From Promethearchaeota archaeon (lineage in GTDB: Archaea; Asgardarchaeota; Lokiarchaeia; Sigynarchaeales; SOKP01): 47,532 bases of DNA. The position numbers were made by a program, and so were the translations under genes. The notes under the pieces were generated by a model. It saw only the letters and a list, made by a program, of their open reading frames with translations, ran no database searches and was not told the DNA's origin. The stretch is from NCBI GenBank assembly GCA_014730295.1, contig WJIN01000011.1:1-47532 (forward strand). Direction: 5' to 3'. Positions 35,072 through 44,487 of the stretch are shown here, piece by piece (the first letter of the stretch is position 1; every line of letters begins with the position of its first letter).

Positions 35072-35416
35072 TATATTACTAAGTGCAAGATCTTCGTCTG
35101 TGGGTTTGGGCCTTTATTTCCTTTTTTTATTAAATCCTTTTATAAAATGAATTTTAATGTGATAATAATAATATCACATAAACAGTTCAATTTCCACTCC
35201 ATAAAAATCTAAAAATAGATAATAAAAAAGAAATATATAATAATCATAAAAATGGATCCCAGTAAAGAAATTTTTCTTATTTAATAAATTATATTATCAA
35301 ACAATCAATAATTAGATTTCATTCATTCCAATCCCGTACTTTCCAGTGGAAATAATGGAGTCTTAAAAAAACATTTAATTGTAAATGAATATATTAGGTA
35401 AATAGTTGGTTTAAAA
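35072..35416. other. Intergenic spacer with a 13-bp palindrome
   Basis: No gene is seen in these 345 bases. After the winged-helix stop there is a T-rich stretch (about 35115-35130) that may terminate transcription. TTTCCA-G-TGGAAA at 35340-35352 is a perfect hyphenated palindrome 65-77 bases upstream of the aldolase ATG, and an AT-rich TATA-like run follows at about 35372-35395. The palindrome is a candidate operator for the aldolase gene. Confidence 0.4.
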
Positions 35417-36400
35417 ATGATAAGTTATAAAGAATTAGGATTTAAAAATACGAATAAAATGTTCGAAATTGCTCTTAAAGAAAAATTTGCTATTCCAGGA
35501 TACAATATTAATAATCTAGAACAATTGCAAGCAATAATAAATGGTTGCGGAGAAACAGATTCACCTGTTATAATTCAAATTAGTAAAGGAGCAAGAGATT
35601 ATGCAAATCAAACGATGTTGAGATATCTAGGTCAAGGAGGAGTGGAAATGGCCAACGAATTAGGATATAATATACCCATTGCTCTTCATTTAGACCATGG
35701 AGATTCTTATGATTTATGCAAATCCTGTATCGATTATGGCTTTTCAAGTGTAATGTTCGATGGAAGTCATTTGGATTATGAAGATAATGTTAAAATTACT
35801 AAGAATGTTGTGAAATATGCCCATAAAAGGGATGTTTCTGTTGAAGCTGAACTAGGGGTATTAGCTGGAATAGAAGAGCATGTTAAATCTAAGGAACATA
35901 AATATACTGATCCAGAACAAGTAGAAGAATTTGTAAAAAGAACTCAATGTGATTCATTAGCTATTGCAATAGGTACTTCTCATGGAGCATATAAATTTAA
36001 GGTTGAAAAGGAAGAAGATATACCTGAATTAAGATTTGACATCTTAAAAAAAGTTAAAAACCGACTTGGAGATTTCCCAATAGTATTACACGGATCTTCT
36101 TCAGTCCTTCAAAATTATGTAAAAATAATAAATAATTACGGTGGATCCTTGAAAAAGGCTTTTGGAATTCCAGAAAGTCAATTAAGGAAAGCAACACAAT
36201 ATGGTGTAAGTAAGATTAATATTGATACTGATGGGAGATTAGTTTTTACAGCAATGATTAGAAAATTCTTATCTGAAAACCCAGAGATTTTTGATCCCAG
36301 AAAATATTTAGGATTAGCAAGACAAGAATTAACCGAAATGATTAAAAGGAAAAATGAAGAAGTACTTAATTCAGCTGGTAAGGCGCCTTTAATAGTTTGA
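35417..36400 (+). CDS. Class II fructose-bisphosphate aldolase family protein
   Basis: The 327-residue zinc aldolase has catalytic Asp93 and zinc ligand His94 in LHLDHGDS, then DGSHLDYEDN, Glu144 in VEAELG, His189 in GTSHGAYKF and His225 in LHGSSSV. KINIDTDGR binds phosphate. All key residues are present, so it should cleave or form a ketose bisphosphate (fructose- or tagatose-type). Most archaea use class I or bifunctional FBPA/FBPase enzymes, so a bacterial-type class II aldolase suggests past transfer. A candidate operator palindrome lies upstream. Confidence 0.9.
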   Translation: MISYKELGFKNTNKMFEIALKEKFAIPGYNINNLEQLQAIINGCGETDSPVIIQISKGARDYANQTMLRYLGQGGVEMANELGYNIPIALHLDHGDSYDLCKSCIDYGFSSVMFDGSHLDYEDNVKITKNVVKYAHKRDVSVEAELGVLAGIEEHVKSKEHKYTDPEQVEEFVKRTQCDSLAIAIGTSHGAYKFKVEKEEDIPELRFDILKKVKNRLGDFPIVLHGSSSVLQNYVKIINNYGGSLKKAFGIPESQLRKATQYGVSKINIDTDGRLVFTAMIRKFLSENPEIFDPRKYLGLARQELTEMIKRKNEEVLNSAGKAPLIV

Positions 36401-36415
36401 ATGAACAATATATCC

Positions 36416-38236
36416 CTACTTTTTAGGGATATAATAATATTCATTTATATTTTTTTGATATACATCTTTATTACTACCGATTTTATTGACTCTAGGTCTT
36501 TTTGTAACAGAATCTCTCCTGAAGGTAATACCCATTATTTCTAAAAATGTATTAAAACCGTCTCTAAGATTTTGTGGTGCCAATGCTTTTCCTTCCAAAC
36601 CAGGAGTTCCTTTAAAGACCATAATTGAGTCGGCGATGAAATCTTGAGTTATAATATCGTGTTCAACTACAAAGGCAGCTTTCTTAATTTCTTCTATTGA
36701 TTTTCTAATTAATTGAGCGACTTGTAATCTCATTTCTACATCTAAAAATGCCGAAGGTTCATCAAGTAAATAGATATCTGCTTCAGTTCCTAAACACTTC
36801 GCAATTGCCACCCTTTGTAACTCACCGCCACTTAGTTCTGAAACCAACCTTTCTTTAAGGCTAGCTAATTTGAGATTTTCAATTAATCTCCTTTTATATG
36901 CTTGACTTAAATGAGAAGCTAATTTGATTTGATTCAGATATTTATCCACCTCTGTATTTTGATCAAGTCTAATATATTGATGCTTGATGGACACATTCAA
37001 TTTTCCATCATCCTCAGAAAACATTTCAATTTGATTGTCATTTGATTCAATATTTTCCGCTATCATATTAATAAAAGTGGATTTTCCGATTCCATTTGGT
37101 CCCAGTATACCAATAATTTCCCCCGCATGAATATCACTTCCCATTACTTCAAGATGGAAATTACCCAGAGTTTTCTCCATATTTTCATATGAAAAAATGA
37201 CATTTCCAGAGTCAAATAAAGATTCTTGAGGAGGTCTCTCATGAAATCTTATTGGTTCTTCCCTAAAACGAATATTTTCATCTTTGATATATCCGTTAAG
37301 ATATATATTAATACCCACTCTGACTCCTTGAGGATGAGATATAATACCATACACCCCTGGTTTTCCGTATAATAATGAGACATAATCACTTAGATAATCA
37401 AGAATTGCAAGATCATGTTCGACAACAATTATTGTCTTGCCAAAATCAGTCATGGATCTTATTAATTTCGCCATATTTATTCTTTCGCTAACATCTAAAT
37501 AAGAACTTGGTTCATCAACTAAATAAACATCACCATCCTTTAAATATCCCGCCGCAATAGCAACTCTTTGTAATTCTCCTCCAGATAATACAGATATATC
37601 CCTATCTAAAAGCTCTGTTAAGTTTAATTTTTCTGCAACCGAATCTAGTTGCTCGTTCTTGTCATTTTTTTTTAAAACTTCAAATACCTTTCCAGATACA
37701 AATTGGGGTATAGATGTAATATTCTGAGGTTTATGAACAATATTAACCTTTTCCTCTTTAAGATCAATAAAATATTGTTGTAACTCTGAGCCCTTGAAAT
37801 AATCAATTATTTCTTTCCAATTTGGTTCATTTTCACCAAAATTCCCAAAATTAATTTTTAAATTACCCGATAAAATTTTTAACAAAGTGCTCTTACCAAT
37901 TCCATTTTGACCTATTAATCCTAATACCTTTCCTTTTTTTGGGATTGCCATTCTAAATAAAGAAAATTGATCGGGACCATATCTATATGTCATTTCATTT
38001 TCCAATGGATCTGGTAAATTAATAATGCTAATTGCTTCGAATGGACACTTTTTAATACATATACCACAACCTGAACAGAGACTTTCCGTAATTTCAACTT
38101 TATTGATTTCTTCATTTAGAACTATTGTTTTATCTCCAGTTCTAACTCTCGGACAATATTTAATACAGGGTTTCTCACCGAAAGGACTGCATTTATCTGG
38201 TTTACATTTATCTTTATTGAGAACAGCAATCCTCAT
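36416..38236 (-). CDS. ABCE1/RLI1 ribosome-recycling ATPase
   Basis: The 606-residue protein has two N-terminal [4Fe-4S] clusters (CKPDKCSPFGEKPC and CSGCGICIKKCP), then two ABC ATPase domains. Both carry Walker A (GQNGIGKST, GPNGIGKST), signature LSGGELQRVAIA and Walker B/D-loop (DEPSSYLD, DEPSAFLD). The hinge YRYGPDQF is typical. ABCE1 splits terminated or stalled ribosomes with aRF1 or Pelota. It is divergent from lysS, with 86 AT-rich bases between, and its 3' end nearly meets the aldolase stop. Confidence 0.96.
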   Translation of the reverse strand: MRIAVLNKDKCKPDKCSPFGEKPCIKYCPRVRTGDKTIVLNEEINKVEITESLCSGCGICIKKCPFEAISIINLPDPLENEMTYRYGPDQFSLFRMAIPKKGKVLGLIGQNGIGKSTLLKILSGNLKINFGNFGENEPNWKEIIDYFKGSELQQYFIDLKEEKVNIVHKPQNITSIPQFVSGKVFEVLKKNDKNEQLDSVAEKLNLTELLDRDISVLSGGELQRVAIAAGYLKDGDVYLVDEPSSYLDVSERINMAKLIRSMTDFGKTIIVVEHDLAILDYLSDYVSLLYGKPGVYGIISHPQGVRVGINIYLNGYIKDENIRFREEPIRFHERPPQESLFDSGNVIFSYENMEKTLGNFHLEVMGSDIHAGEIIGILGPNGIGKSTFINMIAENIESNDNQIEMFSEDDGKLNVSIKHQYIRLDQNTEVDKYLNQIKLASHLSQAYKRRLIENLKLASLKERLVSELSGGELQRVAIAKCLGTEADIYLLDEPSAFLDVEMRLQVAQLIRKSIEEIKKAAFVVEHDIITQDFIADSIMVFKGTPGLEGKALAPQNLRDGFNTFLEIMGITFRRDSVTKRPRVNKIGSNKDVYQKNINEYYYIPKK

Positions 38237-38322
38237 TTAAAATCACTATAATTCTAAATAAAAAATGATAAATAAATATAATCATTATAACAATCAAGAT
38301 TTTAGCGGAGTAGTGAAATTAT

Positions 38323-40029
38323 TTGGATACGGATTACCCAGTACATTGGTTAATAGAAATAATTGAGAAAATTGAAAGAAGAAATCCAGAAGCAATTACA
38401 TTAGCTACAGGAAAAACACCTTCCGGTCATATTCATATTGGAATATTGAGAGAGATTATTATTTGTGATTCTCTAAGAAGGGTGTTTGAAATGAAAGGCA
38501 ATGATATTAATTTTTATCTTTTCTTGGATAGTTTAGATGCTGCTAAGAGATTTCCGGACTATATTGATAAATCTTTTCAGAACAAGCATTTAGGGAAACC
38601 ATTTTGTTCTATTCCTTGTCCTTTTGAAAATTGTGATTGTGAAAGTTATGCTCATCATTTTGGGAATGAATTAACATCAAGTTTCGAAGATTTTGGAATA
38701 AAAAATAAGGTGATTTGGACACATGAACTATATCAGTCAAAGGAAATGAGAGATAATATTGAAATTGCTCTAAACAATACGGATAGAATTAAGGACATAT
38801 TACAAAAATATATTTTACCAACTTTGGATGATGAAAAAAAAGAGAATTTTCTTGAAACCCAAAAAAAATGGATGCCCGTTATGGCAGTTTGTGAAAATTG
38901 CAATAAAATTCAAAAACGTGCGCCTGATGGTTCTATAATTCCAAATAGAATAAAAAATTATGATAAGGGTAATAAAACAGTCAGTTATACATGTCCCGTT
39001 TGTGGATATGAAAAAATAGTATCTATTTATGAGGGAACCTTAAAACTTAATTGGAGAATTGATTGGCCAGCAAAATGGGCTCTATTTAAAACCACATGTG
39101 AACCTGCTGGAAAAGATCATTGTGTAAAGGGAGGGTCCTATGATACTGGATTAGAAATATGTCGTGAAATATATGGTTATCAAGGACCGATTAAAGTACC
39201 CTATGAATGGTTAAGATTGGGAGAAAGAGACATGAAAACATCTAAAGGAATAGTATTTACACCTCAACAATATTTAAAAATCGCAGATCCGGAAATATTC
39301 AGGATGTTAATTATGAGAACCAATCCGATGAAACATATCTCATTTAGGGTTGAAGAGCTTCCCCAATATCATGATTATTTCGAAAGAATGGAAAATATAT
39401 ATTATTCACTTGAAGAGACAGAATCCGAAGAAGAAAAAAGGTTCTTTGAATTCATGTACCCTCTAATTAAAATTAATCATGTCCAGAATAGAAAACCAAA
39501 AAGATTATCGTTTAATCTGTTAATATTCTTATCACAGATTCAAAATATACTCAGTACAGATAAACTCTATGAAAAGGCCAAACAGGTGATGAGTGATAAA
39601 AATTTCGAAATAATGATTCCTAAAGATAAATTCAAAATACAATTGAATAGAACAAAAAATTGGATAGACGAAATTAAAAAAATTCTGGAACAAGAGCAAG
39701 ACCCAAAAACTAAGAGGAATTTATTACAGAAAATATCTATCTTTTCTATTCCCGAAGAAATAAATGGAGATCTAAAAGAAACACTTTCAGAAACTCAAAA
39801 AAAAGGAATAAGAAGTCTTAGAGAATTCATTCTTCAAAAAAATGATATAGATGCTGATGAGATACAGAATAAGATCTTTACTATAGCAAAGGAAGAATTA
39901 GAAATCTCACCAAAAAAATTATTTCAAGCGATATATAAATTAATTCTTGGAAAAAAATATGGACCCCGGTTAGGACCATTTTTAGAATTACTCGATAAAG
40001 AATGGCTAACTAAAAGACTAAATATTTAA
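38323..40029 (+). CDS. lysS: Lysyl-tRNA synthetase, class I
   Basis: The 568-residue class I LysRS has the HIGH-type motif HIHIG at 36-40 in TPSGHIHIG and the KMSKS-type KTSKG at 305-309. A zinc-binding segment holds CENCNK and CPVCGYEK, and the C-terminal half is helical, as in archaeal and spirochaete enzymes. It charges tRNA-Lys. The start is TTG 38323; the frame is closed upstream and no better ATG exists before the conserved N-terminus. It overlaps the convergent zinc-ribbon gene by 4 bases. Confidence 0.95.
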   Translation: MDTDYPVHWLIEIIEKIERRNPEAITLATGKTPSGHIHIGILREIIICDSLRRVFEMKGNDINFYLFLDSLDAAKRFPDYIDKSFQNKHLGKPFCSIPCPFENCDCESYAHHFGNELTSSFEDFGIKNKVIWTHELYQSKEMRDNIEIALNNTDRIKDILQKYILPTLDDEKKENFLETQKKWMPVMAVCENCNKIQKRAPDGSIIPNRIKNYDKGNKTVSYTCPVCGYEKIVSIYEGTLKLNWRIDWPAKWALFKTTCEPAGKDHCVKGGSYDTGLEICREIYGYQGPIKVPYEWLRLGERDMKTSKGIVFTPQQYLKIADPEIFRMLIMRTNPMKHISFRVEELPQYHDYFERMENIYYSLEETESEEEKRFFEFMYPLIKINHVQNRKPKRLSFNLLIFLSQIQNILSTDKLYEKAKQVMSDKNFEIMIPKDKFKIQLNRTKNWIDEIKKILEQEQDPKTKRNLLQKISIFSIPEEINGDLKETLSETQKKGIRSLREFILQKNDIDADEIQNKIFTIAKEELEISPKKLFQAIYKLILGKKYGPRLGPFLELLDKEWLTKRLNI

Positions 40030-40226
40030 TTTTGCTCCTTTTTTCGAGAAAAGATCCCTTTGATTCGATTAAGTAAACCCTTTTTCTTCTTCTTTTCCTT
40101 TAGAAGTTTATAACAATCGGGACAATATGTATAGGACTCTTTAATCATTTCTCCACATCTTTGACAATGCTTATGTGGATAAATATAAGTTTCTGAATTT
40201 TTCTTATATCGTTCAAATTTGCTCAA
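40026..40226 (-). CDS. Small zinc-ribbon protein (DUF2116-like)
   Basis: The 66-residue protein has HKHCQRCGEMIKESYTYCPDC, a Cys4 zinc ribbon close to the archaeal DUF2116 pattern, followed by a very basic tail (KEKKKKKGLLNRIKGIFSRKKEQN). No membrane span is present, unlike many DUF2116 members. It may bind RNA or ribosomes. It lies just downstream of the GHMP kinase on the same strand. Confidence 0.72.
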   Translation of the reverse strand: MSKFERYKKNSETYIYPHKHCQRCGEMIKESYTYCPDCYKLLKEKKKKKGLLNRIKGIFSRKKEQN

Positions 40227-40266
40227 ATGTTATCACCAAATGTCACATTATTAAATAAGCTTTGAT

Positions 40267-41589
40267 CTAATAAATCTTTTTCACTCCAGTTTTATTTATT
40301 TTAACACGGAAAAAATCTGCATTTTTAAGATCATCAAGTATATCCATTGGATAATTTGGAAATTGATTTTTAAATAATGTCCTATCTTTAATCAGATCTT
40401 CCAGAGACTGTTTCCAATAATTAAATACTTCATCTAAATAATCGGGATTCACTAAAGCAAAAACTGATCCACCTCCACCTGCCCCGGTTAATTTTGCAGC
40501 ATATACTTTTGGATTTTTTTCAATTATTTTTATCAAAATATTATTCGCTAGTCCAATTCCGTATTTGAATCCTGCAATTTCCATTATGCTATTCATTATC
40601 ATCGTATTTTCTTTGAAAAATTGACCTAATTCTTTCCAATCTCTCTTCATCAGCGAGAAACGCGCTTTCCACGCTATTTCTGAGAGTTTATTATATTTAT
40701 CAATAATTTGTTGATTTTGATTAAGATATTCCATCCTTAATTTTCTGTGTACATCTCCACTATCGTGATAAGTACCAGAGAAGCAAATAATAATTGGGAT
40801 AGATCTTATGTTATATATCTCATCAATTCTATCATATACAGCTAGTGGTTCAGATGCTATCCGTTTATGATGAAGCTTTCCAATATAGGAGCAAAAGGAT
40901 AATCCACCCCTGGTTATTACATATCTATCACTATATCCCGCTGTAATTTTAAGGTCTTTATCTTCAACCTTTGTACACAATTCAGCTATAGTATCCTTAT
41001 TAATTGGTATATCTAATTTATTTATATTCTCAGTATTATTTAAAAAACCGTAATACTCTGCAAGACCATATAATAAAGCAATAATGATGGCCGAACTCCC
41101 TCCTAAACCACTCTGGCGAGGAATAGTAGATAGGATTCCAATTTCAACTGGATAATCCCTAATTTGTTTCCAAAATTCAATATTAGTTTGGGAAATTCTA
41201 TAAAAACTAGCATAGATTAGTTTAAATTCTCCATTTAATTTCATTTTGATCTTTTGGACATCATGTATCAATTCTTCTTCCATTGAGATATCTATTCTAT
41301 ATCTAGAATCATCGCTTACCTTATCAGATTCTATTCTATATAATTTGATTTTTGGATTTTTTTTCGTATATTTAAGATATAAAAAAACTGATAATGGATT
41401 TACTTTTCCTTCAATTGCCATAGCAGGCATCCAAGAATCTGCCTCTACAGCGTCTAAAGGATTAATTAAATTAATCCGTGAAGGAGCGTGTACAATGATA
41501 TCTGGATTAAGATTTTGAAAATAGGTCTTTATTTGCTCATACATAGAAGTGTGTGGATATATATTATGTTTTTTTAGGGTGTATATCAA
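40267..41589 (-). CDS. GHMP kinase family protein, probably a sugar kinase
   Basis: The 440-residue protein has the N-terminal substrate motif IIVHAPSRINLIN, the ATP-binding PRQSGLGGSSAIIIALL and the C-terminal KLTGAGGGGSVFAL, all hallmarks of GHMP kinases. Length and the HAPSRINL opening are closer to sugar-1-kinases such as galactokinase or glucuronokinase than to the shorter mevalonate kinases. The substrate is not known. It is divergent from the signal peptidase gene, with 45 bases between. Confidence 0.85.
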   Translation of the reverse strand: MIYTLKKHNIYPHTSMYEQIKTYFQNLNPDIIVHAPSRINLINPLDAVEADSWMPAMAIEGKVNPLSVFLYLKYTKKNPKIKLYRIESDKVSDDSRYRIDISMEEELIHDVQKIKMKLNGEFKLIYASFYRISQTNIEFWKQIRDYPVEIGILSTIPRQSGLGGSSAIIIALLYGLAEYYGFLNNTENINKLDIPINKDTIAELCTKVEDKDLKITAGYSDRYVITRGGLSFCSYIGKLHHKRIASEPLAVYDRIDEIYNIRSIPIIICFSGTYHDSGDVHRKLRMEYLNQNQQIIDKYNKLSEIAWKARFSLMKRDWKELGQFFKENTMIMNSIMEIAGFKYGIGLANNILIKIIEKNPKVYAAKLTGAGGGGSVFALVNPDYLDEVFNYWKQSLEDLIKDRTLFKNQFPNYPMDILDDLKNADFFRVKINKTGVKKIY

Positions 41590-41634
41590 TTAAAAATGGG
41601 GGTAATTTAAAAATATTAATCACAAAAATTTGGT

Positions 41635-42288
41635 GTGTCAGAAAAAAAAAATTCGAATAAATACAAATATTTCTATTTAATTCTATTTTTGACATCATTG
41701 TTTATCCTAACACCTTTTATTCTTTTTCGAAGTCATTTATTTGTGATTTCCAGCAATTCTATGGCGCCGACATTAAATTATGGTGACTTAATAATAATGA
41801 CAAAAAAGAACCCAGAAAATATTTTGGCAGATAAAGACAATGGGGATATATTAATTATTAGAGGCCCAGAATATTTTTATAATAGAGGATTTGATCCCTC
41901 TTTTTGGAATCATCTTGATAACAAAACACCAATAATTCATAGAGCAATCGATAAGAAAAAAATAAACTCTACATGGCACTTTTTAACTAAAGGCGATAAT
42001 AACATAGCCCCTGATGGATCTTATGCTTATTTAAACAAATCTAATGATTATTATCTAATAGAGGTTAATACTTCGGATGGGATATTTATTCCAGAAAGCG
42101 AAATAGTGGGTGTGGTTCTATTCAAGATTCCATTCATCGGATTTTTAAACATTTATTTCATACCAATATTATCTTTCATAATTGTATTACTTTTAATTCT
42201 TTTTATTTTTCAGATTAAGCACTATAAAGTAAGAATAGTAAAGGACTTAAAAACTCAAGAAGAGCCCAAAAAGCTTGTACTTAAATAA
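41635..42288 (+). CDS. Signal peptidase I (archaeal/ER type)
   Basis: The 217-residue membrane protease starts at GTG 41635. An N-terminal transmembrane segment (about 12-33) leads to the nucleophile Ser42 in SSNSMAPTL. The general base position is His102 in PIIHRAID, as in archaeal and ER signal peptidases, instead of the bacterial Lys. Asp121 in TKGDNN is conserved. A second span lies at about 168-192 before a basic tail. It removes Sec signal peptides outside the membrane, for example from the protein encoded at 8596-9420. Confidence 0.9.
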   Translation: MSEKKNSNKYKYFYLILFLTSLFILTPFILFRSHLFVISSNSMAPTLNYGDLIIMTKKNPENILADKDNGDILIIRGPEYFYNRGFDPSFWNHLDNKTPIIHRAIDKKKINSTWHFLTKGDNNIAPDGSYAYLNKSNDYYLIEVNTSDGIFIPESEIVGVVLFKIPFIGFLNIYFIPILSFIIVLLLILFIFQIKHYKVRIVKDLKTQEEPKKLVLK

Positions 42289-42312
42289 TTTATATTGAAA
42301 TAAAAAAGTGGA

Positions 42313-43431
42313 ATGACTCAAAAAGGAAAATATCAAATATTATCCTATTTAATTGATGATGATTTGATTTTCTACAAAAGTATAAACAAAAATAAGAAAC
42401 TTATTGCTTTTTCTCTTCTTAAAGTCAAATCGCTTCACAAAGTATTGCAAAAACTTTTCGATCTATTGTCAAACGACATGATCAGTTATTTTTCATTCCA
42501 AATTGATATTTATCAAGCTAAAATCTTATTATTTTGTATCGAAAGTATCAATAGAGCTAATATTAAAAATCTATTTAGAATAATAAAGAAAGAATTGATT
42601 TCGAATAACTCTCTCGAAATATTGAATGGAAATGAATTGGAAAAACATTATATTAACATTTTAGATTATACCATTAAACCTGATGCGAGATTAAAAAAAA
42701 ATAATGAGAAGACCTTAACATTAGAAAATAATGAAAAAAGTGTAAAAATAAAATATTTTAAACTCAATCTGACCTCTATACCCCAAAAGGAGTCGTTTAT
42801 CACTAGCTTTACTAAAATACTAGAGAATTTTAAAATGAGAGCTCGAATAGTATTTAATTTTAAGATTAACAAAAATTATCAAATAATATTCGCAGCTTAT
42901 TTAATTATATTAATCGACAAAGAAGAAAAAATAAGTAATTTCCTAAAGGAAGTTAATAATTTCTATGAAAATCTTTTATTATCAAGGGAAGAATTAAATT
43001 TAGAGGACCTTGCTTATATTTTATGGAGATTACCAGTAATAGACTCTTATTATAATTTTAACGATTTATCTGCCTTTTTCAATGATGATTATCAAAGTAA
43101 ATCTATTAAGATTTCTAGCTACCTAATAGATAAATGTAGGGAGAATGGAATTCCCTTTCTTAAAATTAATGAAAATATGATTTTAGTTAATAAAAAAATA
43201 CTTTTTATTATGAATATTCAAATTGATATTAATTACATAAAAAGTATAATTGATAAATTCTACTCAAAATATTTTCTTTATTTTGTTATAATTAAGGAAA
43301 AAGAATATGAAAATTTATTGCAGGTTAAAGATATTAAAAAATTGGATGAACTTAAAATACTTGATAAATCAAAATTCTATGAGTTTGATTTTAATATTAT
43401 AAGAAAAGGGAAAGAATTAGAAAATTCCTAA
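42313..43431 (+). CDS. Unknown 372-aa protein following signal peptidase
   Basis: No family recognised. The protein is Ile, Lys, Phe and Asn-rich, has no membrane span and looks like two alpha/beta halves joined by a charged linker near 125-145 ([18 protein letters not shown]). It starts 24 bases after the signal peptidase, with GTGGA just before the ATG, so they are likely cotranscribed. Its end overlaps the uL23 stop by 15 bases on the opposite strand. Confidence 0.7.
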   Translation: MTQKGKYQILSYLIDDDLIFYKSINKNKKLIAFSLLKVKSLHKVLQKLFDLLSNDMISYFSFQIDIYQAKILLFCIESINRANIKNLFRIIKKELISNNSLEILNGNELEKHYINILDYTIKPDARLKKNNEKTLTLENNEKSVKIKYFKLNLTSIPQKESFITSFTKILENFKMRARIVFNFKINKNYQIIFAAYLIILIDKEEKISNFLKEVNNFYENLLLSREELNLEDLAYILWRLPVIDSYYNFNDLSAFFNDDYQSKSIKISSYLIDKCRENGIPFLKINENMILVNKKILFIMNIQIDINYIKSIIDKFYSKYFLYFVIIKEKEYENLLQVKDIKKLDELKILDKSKFYEFDFNIIRKGKELENS

Positions 43432-43680
43432 ATCTATTGCAATATCTTGAGCAGAATAATCTGGATGTAATTTAATAAAGGCCTTTTTTTCTCCTTCAGG
43501 AGTTATTAACGTATTTACTTTAGTTACCTTCACTTCATATATTTTTTCAATAGCACGTTTAATTTGGCTTTTATTTGATAATCTATCGACTATTAAAACC
43601 AATTTATTTTCTCGCTCAATAAGATCAAAGGTTTTTTCTGTTACTAATGGTCTCTTTATTATTTTAAAATAACTTTCCAA
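43417..43680 (-). CDS. rpl23: 50S ribosomal protein uL23
   Basis: The 87-residue protein matches archaeal uL23: [21 protein letters not shown] at the start, [20 protein letters not shown] in the middle and DIAIDLGIF at the end. It sits at the peptide exit tunnel and docks SRP and the translocon. It follows uL4 with no gap. In most archaea uL2, uS19 and uL22 come next; here the order stops and an unrelated convergent gene follows. Confidence 0.95.
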   Translation of the reverse strand: MESYFKIIKRPLVTEKTFDLIERENKLVLIVDRLSNKSQIKRAIEKIYEVKVTKVNTLITPEGEKKAFIKLHPDYSAQDIAIDLGIF

Positions 43681-44472
43681 TTATATCAACTCCCTATATT
43701 TTTCTAAATCATTAAATGCTGATTGAGTCCAAACAATTAATCTTCCAGATAAACCACCAGGTGCCAAGTCGCTTATTGATAAATTCTCTAATTGAACGAC
43801 ATCAATACCTGGAATATTTCTTGCTGCTTTATAGATCCCAAAATCTTCTTTTATTACGATTAAAATGCTTCTTTTCTTTTTATATTTTCGTCCTCTTCGT
43901 TTACCTTTTCCTGCTCTAATCTTTTTACTATTTTTTTTAACTCTTTCCATCTCTTCCTTAAATCCTAATTCGCTTAATTTTGAATAAATTTGAGATGTTT
44001 TCTTAATCGTTTGTATTTTATCATCAACAACAAAAGGTATTTGAGGGACGTGATCAATTAGATGTCCCCTCTTCTTAACCCATTCTTTATTTCCACTCGC
44101 AGATATCGCAGAAATTAACGAGATTTTATTTAATTTTTTGTTAATTTTTTTTTTTCTGTTCTTTTTTGATTTTATTGGATGCGATTGCCTGCCCCCTCGG
44201 GCAAAAGGAACTCTTCCTACATTTCTTGCGGTAGGAAATCCCGAACCTTTTATCCTAGGGGCTCTAGACATACCATGACCAGTTCCCCAACCCTCTGCGG
44301 TATTCTTTAGTCCTGCGCGCTCATCTCTTCCTTGACTTTGTACCTTTTTACTCTGCGCTACTTCAATCGCCTTGTGAATTAAATCTTTCCGAGGTTTTCT
44401 TTTAAAAATTTTAGGTATATCAATAACTTCTTTCTTATTTCCATCTAAATCATAAACATTAATTTTTTCCAT
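43681..44472 (-). CDS. rpl4: 50S ribosomal protein uL4
   Basis: The 263-residue protein is of archaeal/eukaryotic uL4 type, with INVYDLDGNKKEVIDIP, then GTGHGMSRAPRIKGSG and the basic loop VPFARGGRQSHPIKS that reaches into the exit tunnel. GKGKRRGRKYKKKRSILIV and a C-terminal WTQSAFNDLEKYR complete the pattern. It lies 15 bases after uL3 with AGAGGT (the reverse complement reads AAAAGAGGTTAG) before the ATG. Confidence 0.96.
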   Translation of the reverse strand: MEKINVYDLDGNKKEVIDIPKIFKRKPRKDLIHKAIEVAQSKKVQSQGRDERAGLKNTAEGWGTGHGMSRAPRIKGSGFPTARNVGRVPFARGGRQSHPIKSKKNRKKKINKKLNKISLISAISASGNKEWVKKRGHLIDHVPQIPFVVDDKIQTIKKTSQIYSKLSELGFKEEMERVKKNSKKIRAGKGKRRGRKYKKKRSILIVIKEDFGIYKAARNIPGIDVVQLENLSISDLAPGGLSGRLIVWTQSAFNDLEKYRELI

Positions 44473-44487
44473 TATTTCTAACCTCTT

